This document shows, one piece after another, positions 45,631 to 56,991 of a DNA stretch of 64,000 nt. Below the pieces are notes generated by a model, which saw only the letters and a program-made list of their open reading frames with translations, made no database searches and had not been told where the DNA came from. The number at the start of each line of letters is the position of its first letter. Position 1 is the first letter of the stretch. This DNA is from Paraphoma chrysanthemicola (taxonomy: Eukaryota; Ascomycota; Dothideomycetes; Pleosporales; Phaeosphaeriaceae): the NCBI GenBank assembly GCA_020744225.1, contig JAGMWG010000010.1:620001-684000 (forward strand), read 5' to 3'. Position numbers and translations under genes: made by a program.

Positions 45631-47233
45631 TTACAACTTCGCCTTCAACAACCCCCTCTCCAACACCGGCCCATCCCAAATATCCCGTTCCACCGCCCTT
45701 GCATTAATCAAATGCATGCCCAACTGCTCCACCTTCTCGACACCAAGCAATCGCATACATGTCTCTGTCTCGGCTTTCAGAACTAGCAAATTCGTTAGCA
45801 TTTGTACAACATCGCCAAAATGGGGTGACTTACTCTCTAACATCCGCGCAACACCCTCCTTACCACCCGCGCCCAGGCCAAACAACGCCGCACGACCAAC
45901 GCCGACACCCCGTGCACCAAGACACAAAGCCTTGACAACGTCTGTGCCGCGCTTGATGCCGCCGTCGACCCAGACCTCGATCCTGTCGAAGACTTCGGGG
46001 CAGTATTTCCTAATCTCCAACAGAGTATGTACAGCCGGGGGCGCAGTGTCCAGCGCTCTACCGCCGTGGTTCGACAGAATAATAGCCTTGACCTGCGGCG
46101 CATGCAGCGATGCCAGGTACGCGTCTTCATGTGTTTGCAAGCCCTTCAAAACGATCGGTTTGGATGTGTGCTTTGCGAGCCACGCCAGCGTGTCCCGCCA
46201 TGTTAGATCGGCAGCTGTGCCCCAGAACAGCGATTGACCCATGCCCATGCTCTTCGGCTTTGACGGCGTGGTAGCGGATGTGGATGTCTTGCTGACGGAT
46301 TGGTCTTCTTGGACGGCGGCGCGGACGGGGAGATTCGAGGCCACGTTCTTGCTGCGCTCGTCGTGTTCGCGCTTTCCGGGGACAGGCGCATCGAGCGTGA
46401 GACAGATGAACTTGATTGCATCGAGCTTGTTCATGCGCGCAAGCATGGCTTCGGATTTGTGTCGCTCGTTCTGCACGTAGAGTTGCCAGCCAAACACTTG
46501 GCCCGGTTTGGCATCGGCGACAATTTGCTCGGGTGTCATGGATGCGTTCTGGGAGATGATTTGCATGGCGCCGAATTTCTCGCATGCGTTTGCAATTCCC
46601 CATTCGCCGTCAGGATGGGCGAGTCGTGCCATTGCAGCGGGAGAAACGTATATGGGAAGCTTGACATTGTGGCCAATGAAGGATGTTGATGTATCGCAGC
46701 GCGTGCAGTCTACAAAGACTCGCGGTCGAAGGAGAATCTGCCTGTATACCTTGTTGTTGAACTCCTTCGATGTCAAGTCGTCCGATGCTGAATAGTAATA
46801 TGCCCAGCCTTTGTACGGTATTTGCTTCGTCGCGACCTCTTCAATCTCATCAATATTCAAAATGCTATCCAGATCGACAGGCCCCTCGTCTTTCACATCT
46901 CCAGCTTGGATTGGTGTCTTCTCCTCTTTTGGCAGCGAGTCTGGATTGACGGTACCAAGCTTGTCCTCAGGCTTCAGATTTTCCTCGAGAATGCCCGGCG
47001 GGTGAATCGGGTCGTATTCTTCGGTTGCGTCGGTGCCGGCGAGCTGGAGGATGACTTTGCTGCCACCGGGGTGCTCGGGGATAAATCGCGTTACATCGTA
47101 GACATTGCCGTATAGCACGACCCAGCAGCTCTCCGCAGTGTTGTGCTTCGCGACTGTCCTGAGTGTTAGCAGTCGTTGCAACAAAGGCGGTGAATCGTAG
47201 CTAACCCTCGGCGTAGTCGAAGACCTTCGCCAT
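45631..47233 (-). CDS. Flavocytochrome b2-like FMN-dependent 2-hydroxyacid dehydrogenase with AKL C-terminus
   Basis: Three exons (47233-47206, 47153-45834, 45782-45631) with introns of 52 and 51 bp give 499 residues. A cytochrome b5-type heme domain (residues 3-80) has the heme His residues in EHPGGSK and DPIHPPG. The FMN domain (about 120-480) carries the family residues: GWQLYV (Tyr), LTLDAPVPGKREHD, VLKGLQ (Lys) and the catalytic SNHGGRALD (His and Arg). Yeast Cyb2 oxidises L-lactate to pyruvate in the mitochondrial intermembrane space and passes electrons to cytochrome c. This protein lacks the roughly 80-residue Cyb2 presequence and starts directly with the heme domain. It ends in AKL, which fits the peroxisomal PTS1 consensus. 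The splice choice restores YAEVAKHNT and MLEILKAETET at the two junctions. The substrate (lactate or another 2-hydroxy acid) is not decided by sequence. Confidence 0.93.
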
Positions 47234-48066
47234 ATTGCTCGACTTATTGAATGTCCAATTGAAGCAGGATTGAGGAATGTACAAGCTTTGAAGAAGGAGT
47301 GTCGCCTACGAGACGTTGGGCGTGTAGTTTGAAAGGAAGAAGAAACAACGCAAAGGCAGCAGCGGCAGAAAAGCAGAAGCCGACATAATGTACGCAGCGC
47401 CACGACTCGCGCGAGCTCCAACAATTCTGCGGGGGACAGAATTCGGGGTATTGCCGTCCCGAGACAGGCAAGGCGGCCCGCATTGCTTCTTTAGCCAGCT
47501 CGATCGGAGGTCAGCTGGATGCCGACTGCAGCTATTGGTGCATTTTCTTTCAAGATGTGTCTCGAGGTCGTGTGTTTAGCGCGTTGTTGAACAGATTTCT
47601 GCTGAAACAATTGAGAACTTGGTAGATCTTCCAGGATATTTCGAGAAGCTCGATTCATTTGTCGATCCTCAAGAGCGTCGTCATGTTGGTGGTGTTTTGT
47701 TGTAGTTGTTGAACAAAAGCCGCGGTTATTGAACTTCTGGTCCGTGCTGAGCGCGGCTTATGGCAACCCTCAGAACGTGGCTTGGCTGGGTCATGTTAAA
47801 CCATTCGAACTAAATATGCGTCAAAACGGAGTAATGCCCAGCATCACAACGTATGGGACGCTGGTAGTCAACGATAATCGAGCGGCAGTCCCTAATAAGA
47901 TGTGCACAGATTGTCATGAAACTGCCTGAACCTTACAGCTATACAATGGAGGTTCACTGCAGCTATCTAAGCGTATTCTGTCGTTCACCGAGGATCGTAC
48001 TGATCATTCCTACGTTTCGCTATGGTATACAGTCACTGCTGCATGATTGACAGACAATCGCTATGT
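47234..48066. other. Intergenic region
   Basis: The promoter of the flavocytochrome gene and the 3' flank of the STRIPAK gene. Short plus-strand ORFs (47388-47579, 47729-47929) have no family features. Nothing else is seen. Confidence 0.5.
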
Positions 48067-51000
48067 TTAGGTAGTGCCCGATCTACGTAGGGACATTCTC
48101 GCCTTGGCCTTTCGCTCACGTTCCTTGATCCTGCGGCCCTTTCGGAGCCAACCAGTTGGTAAGGCTGGCAGCTCTTGATGACCCTGCACCACGTCCGACT
48201 CAGCCTCCGCGTCGCTATCCTCAACACATGAAGCAATAATCAGCATGTTTAAGAGCACGGAAACGTTCATCTCTCTCTCACTCGTCAGCAGCGGTTTGCT
48301 CGCGCCCGGCCATGATCTCAGCGGGTCAGAGAAAGAACGACGCGGCGTAGGCTTTATAATGACACCGCCTTTGGAGGCCTCTCGTCGGCGGCCGAGCTTG
48401 AACCTAGGGGGCTGAGGAAGACGGACCGGATCCCGAGATACTGTAACAAGTGGTCAATAACAGGGCTATCTCGCCGTGGGCTGGCTGGCTCTGCAGGGGT
48501 TGTGGAGTTTGGTGCTCAACGATGTCACCAACCCTCTACTGCTTGCAAGTCTGGCCAATTCTGCTCAAGCTCAGCCTCATTCCCGGCTTCATCGCCCCAG
48601 TCCATCTTCTCCAGCTCATTGCGGAAAAAATCCTGCTCTTCTTCAAGTATGCCTGGCTTCGCGCCAAGGCTCTCGGGATATCGCTTGAGATTGTGCCAGT
48701 GCGTGAGCGATCGCAGTGCTTGTTCGAGGGGTACGCTTTCGTCAACTTCCGCATCGACGTCGCTTCCTGCAAGCCAATCGTCCCGAAGCTCTGGTCTGCA
48801 ATGCAGATAGACGGCAGTGATAACACGCATGTTGGACTGGCGCCATTTCCTACCGCAATATGGCACTTGGTTCTTGAAAAGCTTCAACGTGTAGAGACGC
48901 AGCTCTGACTGCGGGACTTTTAAACTCTTCCGCAGAAACTGCGAGGACTTGTACGAAACAAGCATCAAATTGCGATGAGCTTTATTTTTGCAGATCTTCT
49001 GCATGATACGGAGATAGTTGATGGAGGTGAAGAATGCTCGCCATGAGAAGTCAGTGATGGGTTCTTTGGGGAGCTCGTGAGTGGGAATGCCAAGCTCGTC
49101 AACCTCGGGGGGCTGTGGTGGCGCGGCGTGCGACGGCGCTTCAACTCCAGAGTCATTCGACTCTTGTCTAGAGAGCCGGATCGGTGGTGGTGCAGCGTCA
49201 TCGGAATCAGAATCACCGTCCTGTTTGCCGTGCGACTTATCGTCATCGTCATTGTCCTCTGGAGCATTCCTAGAATGGGCGCGACAGAAGTTGAAGAAAC
49301 TGTGCTTGTTAGATAGGCCATGATCTGATCAAGATTTAACTAACTTTAGTTCCTCCTGTTCGCTCTTCACGTTCACGATCTTTTCAATCTCTTGTAACTG
49401 CAAAAGTTTCAAGATGAGCGGCACATAGCTTGAGTCGACTAGGAGTTGAGTGATGTACTCGAATTTCAGTATATCTTGGGTGTGTCGTTAGTGGCATACG
49501 CCGCGAGGAGACTGGCTTCACTTACGAGAAACCTTGAACCACTTCAGGATCAGTACAAGAGTGCCGGTTACTGCTTTGTCGAGGACCTCTTGTGTACGCA
49601 TGGCATCCAACTCTTCATTCGTCGCGACCGTGCTACTGTGGCCATTGAGCCCGTTCATGTCCGGGCGTCCAGCTGTAGTGCCATTCTGATTCTCCTGGAA
49701 TTGAAACCCGCTCTGAAGGCCATTTGCACCACTAGACTGAGTGACGAGCGCTGTAACGTGGGCGAGTATAGCTTTGATCAGTACAATGATCAAGGACTGC
49801 AGGTTAGGCAGAGCGCTTTGCTGTCAATCAGTCAGCATGGGATAACTGCATTTTGATGACACTACTCACGTAAAATCGCTCGACCAAATCAAGTCGTTCG
49901 TCGGTACTGCCAGCGGCTGGTTCACTCTTGTTATCACCGCTGTTAGGTTCCAAGGAGAGGTCGTCAATATCAAGACCGTCGTCCAGACTAGACCAGCCAC
50001 GCTCGTACTTCATGAAAGCTACGCGCTCCTCCCAAAGTTGCTTCATCGCGCGCGTTGCCTTCATACGCTTAGAGAAGAGTTCAGCAGCCTCCAGAATCGA
50101 CGCTGGGATGTCGGACCCTTCCCATCTGCGCCCTACGAGGAGATCCTGCAGATCCGTAGACCCTTTGCCACCAAGCTTGTTGCTTGATTCGTCGAGTGGT
50201 GGGTACAAGAAAGGAAACATTTGATTCGTCTGGTAATTTTGCTTCTTGCCACCCTTCCCACCAGGTCCGGCAGGCGAAGGGGGAGGCGATGGCGCAGGAG
50301 TTGCAATATGCACTGGCTGGTGAAGGATGGAAGTGTTGTTACCATGGGCGTCTCCAAGGCCAGAGCCGAAAACATGGTTGCCAGCCACTTTGCTGGGGTG
50401 ATTTTTCAGTGGCGGCAGAATGGAGTTGTTCTCGGGCTCGAGGGGAAATAATGGAGGCGGTGGATTGTACGCTGGGTATTTCGAGCTGATCTCTTGTCGG
50501 AACAAGTGATAATCAAGTGGCGAGGCCGTAATGATCGGTTGCCCTTTGGCATCTTCTACGTCCATGCTCTTGTCTCTGAAGGATTCTTTGGCCTTGTCGA
50601 CTTCAGCAAGGCCACCGAAGCTGACCAGCATCGTCTTCCACAAGAGCAAGGACATTTTGCCAAGCGGCAAGCTGATTGACTCATCCCACCGCATTCTCGA
50701 GATCAAATCAACCAACAACAGTAAAAGTCCAGGTTTCTCGAGACCTAACACTGCGCTCCTGAGAATCAGACTGCCGTCTAAGCGCTCACCCGTGCGTGCA
50801 GTCTCCAGCACCACGTAGACAGCGGTCATTGCGCACCATACCTCGCGGCGCTCTGCTTCTTTGCTATCACGCGGTATATCAGACGCGACATCGACCCCGC
50901 ATGTCCGCAAAAGTGACGACTGCAAGAGATCGACCATCACCGGCAGGCCTTTGCTTTCTACCAGAAGGTGGACATTCCGTCTGATGAGCGCTATCTGCCG

Positions 51001-51774
51001 GCCAGCCAATTCGTAGGGAGCATTACGCGACATCGTTGCACGTGAGTCGCTCCCTGTGACATTTACACTCCCCGAACTTGCGGCAAGCCCTGCGGTCTCA
51101 TGCCAGCATCCAAGAAGCACGTAGACAAGCGCCTCGAGACTCCTTAAGCGTGGGACGTGGCCTGCCTGTCTGACTCCATCCAGGACATGTTCCACAAACT
51201 TCTTCTGTTGTGACGCAGCCGCGCGAGTCCAGTCCAGTCCTCCCTCCTCATACGATGTGTTGTCCTGGCCGTTGAACGTACTCCACTCCAAGGCGAACGA
51301 CGCCTGGGCCTTGAGCAGCATGGCTTGCTCCTCCACCGCATACGAGAACCACTCTTCAAGCTCCTCTTCAAACGAGGACGCATCGTCATATGTGAATGCA
51401 TACGGGGCAGGCTCCCCTTTGGACAGGCCTCTTACGAGGTTTTGCACTTGCGCGAGAGAGAGCGAGTCCGTTGGCGGGGCATCTGGGGGCGGCGCAGGCG
51501 GCGCGGGCGGAGGCAGGTGCAGCGGGGCTGGCGTTGGGTTTGAGGTGCCCCGCTGCAGTCCCGGCCTGGCAAGGCGACTGTTCAGCGTAAGAGGCGCACC
51601 TCCATTTGGGTTGTCGACAAGCAGCCGCTGCTGTTGGGCGGTATCAAGTGGCAGATCGAGCTCTTCTTCAGGCTCGGCTTCGATAACAGGGAAGTCAGAG
51701 CTCGAGTTGCCAATCAGCTCCGCCTCGTCAAGCACTGGAGGCACGAGCGTCTCCTCGGGGCTGTTGTTGTTCAT
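48067..51774 (-). CDS. ham-2: STRIPAK subunit, Far11/HAM-2/PRO22/STRIP1-like
   Basis: Five exons (51774-49870, 49820-49526, 49474-49345, 49299-48533, 48440-48067) give 1156 residues. Intron junctions rebuild conserved stretches such as LVERFYQSALPNLQ, WFKVSHILKFEY and EELNFFNFCRAHSRN. The protein is the scaffold-like subunit of the striatin phosphatase-kinase complex, needed for hyphal fusion and fruiting-body development in Neurospora and Sordaria, and homologous to yeast Far11. The N1221-type domain lies at about residues 105-400 (CWHETAGLAA, RRNVHLLVE, WCAMTAVYVVLETARTGERLDGS). The C-terminal DUF3402-type domain runs from about 590 to 1000. A Pro-rich insertion sits near 495-515. The 3' end is uncertain. 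Without the last intron (48441-48532, GTTGGT donor) the frame stops at 48525 (1034 residues). With it, a basic tail of about 120 residues is added in frame. Confidence 0.9.
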
Positions 51775-52519
51775 CGTGGGTTTTGCCTGTGGAACGGCGC
51801 AGGCAAGTGTGAGGACGGGCGTAGTGGTGGTGATGCTGCTATTCCCACCATGGTGAGTGCGACTCTAAGCCCGGGGCATGTTCGCGTCGTGGTTGTCTTG
51901 AATTTTGGCAAGAGGGCGCAGTTGTGGTAGACGGCGGGAAAGCGCGATTGCAGGTGTGAAGTGGGCTGTAGCTCCGACCAATGATATGCGGATGAGGTCG
52001 GAGCCGCTGTACACGTTACCTTGGGAGCGACAAGCACGGGAGCTAGTGAATCAAGCCGCTAGGGCGCATATATGGCTGGTATTGGTTCACGGGCATGTGA
52101 CAATTCGTTGCAGTATGGAAGTTTATGCTCATCGAAGCGAGCAGGCAGTGTCGTCTAGACAATCATTCGTAATCGAGGAATATCTCCAGTTTCCTCTGAA
52201 ATTGAAGGCGTAAGCTAAGAATCGAGATAGTGCCCCAACATGCTACCAGTGTATAAAGCACCACCTAATGCGAAAACATAGAAGACACGTCCACACCTGA
52301 GAAATGAGTGGTACCTCCGTATATCAACGCCACTGATGATGAGCAGTTGTCGACTCCTTGACATACATGCTAGGCATGAGCAGTGGCAGCGCGGCTGCTC
52401 GAAGAACTACAGAAAGGACAGAACGTAAAACTCGACATACGTGAGCAGAAAGCTTCGTGAAAGACAAAGGAGAGATTGCGAGTCCGGCATAAAGCCAAGA
52501 GTCAGTGGTGAGTCGCGAC
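51775..52519. other. Intergenic region between the STRIPAK gene and CBF1
   Basis: 745 bp holding the promoter of the STRIPAK gene and the 3' UTR of the CBF1 gene, both on the minus strand. No gene is seen. Confidence 0.5.
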
Positions 52520-53445
52520 CTATGTCATCGGGTTCGGTCCTGATTGTTCACCATTTTCTTGCCGTTCCTTGATCTCGTCTGGCAGAATACCGGCATTCTC
52601 ACATGCGCGTTTGTAGATTTGGCACTCGTCCCAGGCTCGTTGGCATTCGGCCTTGAACTTGTCACAGCTTGCGCTGAGCTCGGTAATGGCTTGCTCAGTG
52701 AGTAACTTCTCGAGTGTCCATTTCTCAATGTTTTGTTGTTCGTTTTCCTTCAATTGAGTAATGAATTGAACGGCACGCTGGAGAATCGAGCCCTTGTTCT
52801 TCTCACAGCCCGGCACAATCTTAGCCAGCTCATTGATACCCTCGTTAATGGTTTCGCGTCGACGTCGCTCAACTACACTGCGTCAGTCTGAGCCTGCAAG
52901 TTCGAGCTATAGTACCTACCTTCTTTGTGGTTATCCCTTCGCACCTTGTGCCACTCCTCCGAGCCCACTGGAGGCTTGTGGCCGCTACTCTGAGGAGGCG
53001 AGTCGCTCGGCGCGGTTTGGCCGGGACGACCTGTTTGTGTCGCGGCCTTCAAGGCTTCGAGGCTGAAGTCTTGCATGCCAGTCTGCTGTTGGTGATGGTC
53101 ACTCATGCTGAACGAATCATTCCCAGAACCCTGTGTTTGGAACTGCAGCTCGGTCGCTTGTGGCACCGTCATCTGGTGGTAGGCAAGAGCAGCAGCGGCA
53201 GTGTCTCCTACACTCGCCGTGTTACCACCATTCTGGTGCACATCGAATTGTTGCTGCATGTCGTCGTCGGTGCCAGCGTTGTGTGCGGCGAGGAAGTTGG
53301 CAGTGACCTGGTCGGCGAGATCGGAGTTCGAGTTGGGGGCAGGCCTGTTGAGGCCTTGATCGCGCGTGTCGCGCTTTCGCTTGTTCGTGTGGGCGTTGTG
53401 TGAGTCCAACTTGGCCTCGGTGGGGTAGCCAGCAGTATCCGCCAT
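52520..53445 (-). CDS. CBF1: bHLH centromere/promoter-binding factor Cbf1
   Basis: Exons 53445-52920 and 52872-52520 with a 47-bp intron give 292 residues. The intron splits the basic region; splicing gives EEWHKVRRDNHKEVERRRRE, the near-invariant Cbf1 DNA-contact segment with the His-Glu-Arg residues that read CACGTG. The helix-loop-helix (about 176-235) contains INEGINELAKIVPG and KGSILQRAVQFI, followed by a leucine-zipper-like helix to about residue 275. Cbf1 binds the E-box at centromere element CDEI and at methionine/sulphur and respiration genes in yeasts. The first 165 residues are Gln/Asn/Asp-rich and disordered. The start at 53445 (MADTAGYP) is preferred; an in-frame Met at 53511 would add 22 residues. 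A CACGTG E-box at 54411 lies about 1 kb upstream. Confidence 0.95.
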
Positions 53446-54410
53446 GCTCGTAGAAGGCGTTGTCCTCAGTGAGAGATGCCCGACGTGAAGTGACGGTGAA
53501 GAGCAGCGCAAGGTGGCGTTGCTTCGATACCTAGGTGATGGAGGTCACCAACGACAGCAGGTGCAGCGGTGACAATTCAAGTGCAGCGTGGCGCTGGTAG
53601 CCGTCGCTTAACCGTGAACAGATGCGCGAGGCGGGTGGAGCAGCAAGAAGGGAGATGTGCTGAGGAGAGACGCGTTCCAGTTCCAGTCGCAAGCGCAAAC
53701 CAGCCGAGGCGGGGAAGGAGCGCTTTTCCCTGCAGTTCACGCGCAAGGCGAGATCGGTATCGGTCAAGCAGTTATGCGCTGAGGCAACGCATGCAGGCGC
53801 CTAGGGAATGACAAACGTTAGCACGGGCGCGGGCAGGTGAGTACGTGAGCGCGGTGCGACACGGCGCCAGCAAGCGGGCGACTGGGCGCGTCAATATCCG
53901 TCGCTGTGAGACCGGCCTGTCACTGCTCGAAGGAGGAGCGCTGTATCGTGTGGACCGGTGGGTTGCCGTGCACAGAGCCGTCGTGCGCCTTCGTTCGTGG
54001 ATGCGCGCGTCGAGGTGTGGGACGCGGAGCAACAGAACACCCAGCGAACTGCCCGCCCTCCCAGAGGCAGCGACCACGAGAGGGCAGGCGCGACTGGCGA
54101 TGCGGATCGCATGGCGGCGATGTCTTCAAAGACCTCATGCTGAAGAACGCGACATGCGCCAGATCGTTGCGACTCGAAAACATGATACGGCTTACTTACG
54201 GTTGCGATGTTCTTGCCCAGGTGGTGCGGGCTTCCGAGGGCTGTCACGGGGTCGTGAGGTTAGTCCAGCACTCATGAATCGGTCGGAAATGGGCAGAAAA
54301 AGAGTGAGGACAGAAGACGGCATATGACGGAGCGAGGAAAAGGCGATGCTACTCACCTTAATTCAGCAGCAACTTTGACTGCGTCAAGAGATATCGCAGT
54401 GGAGTGAATA

Positions 54411-54416
54411 CACGTG
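54411..54416. promoter_or_regulatory. E-box CACGTG upstream of CBF1
   Basis: A perfect CACGTG about 965 bp upstream of the CBF1 start codon. Cbf1 itself binds this hexamer in yeasts, so autoregulation is possible. More than ten CACGTG hexamers occur in the window, so one site is weak evidence. Confidence 0.2.
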
Positions 54417-55083
54417 CAAAGGCATCGGGCTGGTCACATGGGGGCCTCGCCTGTTATATGACAGAGACCCCCGATACCAATCCGGCCAAGGCCGGGTCGA
54501 TCCAGCGAATCAAGCTGACGCCGAAGCCCATGCCAGTCGCCAGTCTCCCCACCTCCCAGCCGCGCGAGCAAGCAACCATCACCCACTCATCATCCAGGCC
54601 TGCGTCCTGTGAGGGGTGCTTAGCCGACTCTCTACATGAACCTACCAGCGGTAGTTCATGCTTCACCATATCCTCCATCGAGGTACGCGTGTCGCTCACT
54701 CGCTTGCAGTCGCTCGCAGCTCAGAACGACTGCTCCCAACGGCTGCTCCCAACCCTGCCTTCTTGCGGCGCGAGTGTAAAGGAGGGATGACAGCAGCGAC
54801 TAGCAAAGCTCACCAGACCACACCATTACACGCTTTCACATGATGTGATCACACGTTTGGGCGCATTGTTGCATGAGCCCCCACATTCTACAACCTACCT
54901 AAGCCGTTCCGGGCATCGGCCGGCCATGCAACCTCCAAGAGAACGTCCTATACACAGTATCTTCGACGTCTGCTGCGCTGCGCATACACATCGTACTCTG
55001 GTGTGCACATATTCAACCTGCGACTTTGGTGTGGTAAGTTTTGAAGTTTTGAGTGGTTGAATGGCAGTTTCAGGCCGAGATCA

Positions 55084-55105
55084 GCAACGCAACGCAACGC
55101 AACGC
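55084..55105 (+). repeat. Tandem pentanucleotide repeat (GCAAC)n
   Basis: Four consecutive GCAAC units plus a partial unit, followed within 10 bp by CCTACAACCTACAACG. A plain microsatellite in intergenic DNA. Confidence 0.85.
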
Positions 55106-56749
55106 CTACAACCTACAACGTCGTCGTCGCCTCGTACTACTTGTGCTGTATTTGTCCTCGCCTTGCCATTTGCTCAGACCTCCATTTCAAATCCGATCTG
55201 GCAGGCTGCGTAACTTACATTTGTAGCTTGAGAGGTCTTGATGAGAGTCGCGGTACTCTAGGTGCCTTCTCGCAACCGTCGGACGCAAGACCACATCATC
55301 TTCTCAGGGTTCGATGGATTCTGCTGATCCATGCAAGCTCGTTGAGACTCTTTACTTACGGAAACCTCAACTGTAGCCATCGAATTCACCCAAGGTCGCA
55401 TCGCCGGCGCACATTGCCCGTAGTCGCCTTAGCCGCTTCTAAGGTTACATATCCTACGGACTTGGGAGAAATGTGGTTGATCACATGTCCAATCCCTAGC
55501 AGCCTTGCGCGAGAAAGCTATTCCAGCCCACCATGTCTCTCCTCCCGTCTCCTGATTGGCTTTGACTTTACGAGTCTCAACACCACCTTCTTCTAACCTT
55601 ACGAGTTGTCATCTGGTCTCATCACGAGTGTTGCGCCGCATTCAGCCTTCGCTCGTGCAAAACTTCTGGACGAAGCCTCCATCCACTTCAGAGGATATCA
55701 ACTAATTAGGACGACTTCTGGAGCCGCGTCCATGTACAGACATTTATGTAGCTTGCTTGCTTTGTCTTCAGTGTCTCCACGAGGATTGCCACTTTTGTAC
55801 GTGAAGTTTCGGGCAGTGCTTTATGTTCCTCGCACCTGATTTACGCGTGCCAAACCACTATCGTGCGTGGCATACACTTGAATGATCACTGCATCTGGTC
55901 GTTATGTGAACTGTTCGGGGGCGTCCGCATTGTCGGCTACACCTCAGAGAAGTACTACGACAGTGTTCCAATCGCAATCTCTGGAGAGCCTTGTTGACCT
56001 CTAAGCTCCCACTCTACTTGTGGACGGTACAAAGATCGATTTTTTAGGCGCCTTTGTGTTATGCTAGTCGCCATCAAAACCATATCTAGCCCGAGGCGAT
56101 CGGGCCACCTAGCAGTAGTTAAGAACCTGTAAGAAGTCAAAAACGGTACCCAACCGGAGGCGCCTCCAATACATTGCCTATTTCAACATCATGTTTGGCG
56201 ACATTTTCATACCTTTACAGCGAGCGAAGCTCACTAGGAAGCACGGGAACTACGTTACGCCGACCGACGGTGCGGATGGCTTTTGTCGCTGGTGCAATGG
56301 TGCAACATTACGCTCATTTGAACAAACAAAATCCGGCAATACTGCTACAAAGAGTGGGATAAAACTCCTAATCGGGCTCGAGCAAACATAGGTAATGGTG
56401 TCACATTCTCTTCGTGGGACGCAATTGAACCTTTTCATTGTGCCTTCCGAGATGCAGGACGTGAAATACTCCCAAACCGCGCAATTAGCAGGCAAAACTG
56501 TCCGCAATCGACGTCGCCTCAAATATTAGAATATCGCAATAACTTCTCAAAGAACACAGTTGGTGCTAAACATGATCGCTGCTTTGCTACCGCTAGTAAT
56601 CGGGAAACTTCTTGCTCCGGCATGGTAGCAGTCTTGGTCCTGGTCACCATTTTATTGACGGAGGGCCTATTATGTATCATCTCGGACTGAGTCAAGGCTC
56701 TGTATGGTGTTTGGTGATGTTAGAATGCCTATAAAGCAAGTCTTAGTGT

Positions 56750-56798
56750 CGTATGCCTGAGAGCCTAACTAAGTTAGCGGAGTGAAGCCCCGCATACG
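56750..56798. repeat. Nested inverted repeat, possible transposon-end remnant
   Basis: An outer 7-bp inverted repeat (CGTATGC at 56750-56756, GCATACG at 56792-56798) encloses the perfect palindrome CTAACTAAGTTAG (56765-56777). It also encloses a GC hairpin GCGGAGTGAAGCCCCGC (56777-56793) whose stem has one A/C mismatch. The hairpin would be a perfect 6-bp stem if A were G, the kind of change made by repeat-induced point mutation. Short GC hairpins next to CTAA-type ends are found at Helitron 3' termini and some terminal inverted repeats of fungi. No transposase or helicase remnant is recognised nearby, so identity is open. Confidence 0.4.
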
Positions 56799-56991
56799 CC
56801 CATGATCTCGTACTTTCCATGAGGCACTAGCTCAAAATGACATTCCTTGGCGTGCGTGGATCAGAGCCGAGCCAAACCACACAGCTTGTAAACACCACAA
56901 CGAAGCACCAACAAATCTTATTCGACTTCAATTTCGCGACCGACGCGCACAACTAAGCCACCTTTCCTCACATACCCAACATCGTCGCGAA

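Larger units (their letters stand above)
53446..56991. other. Long intergenic region with transposon-like hairpin
   Basis: 3.5 kb between CBF1 (minus) and the YAG7-like gene (plus). No gene is accepted. ORFs at 53845-54327, 54404-54790 and 55057-55596 on plus conflict with antisense frames. It contains a short GCAAC tandem repeat (55084-55105), an E-box (54411-54416) and the nested inverted repeat at 56750-56798, listed separately. Confidence 0.5.

Noticed and set aside
51257..51856. 199-codon plus ORF antisense to the STRIPAK gene N-terminus
   Set aside because: Gly/Ser/Ala-rich shadow of the Pro-rich region of the real gene.
56156..56167. 12-bp palindrome GGAGGCGCCTCC
   Set aside because: A single short palindrome with no context; expected by chance at this scale.
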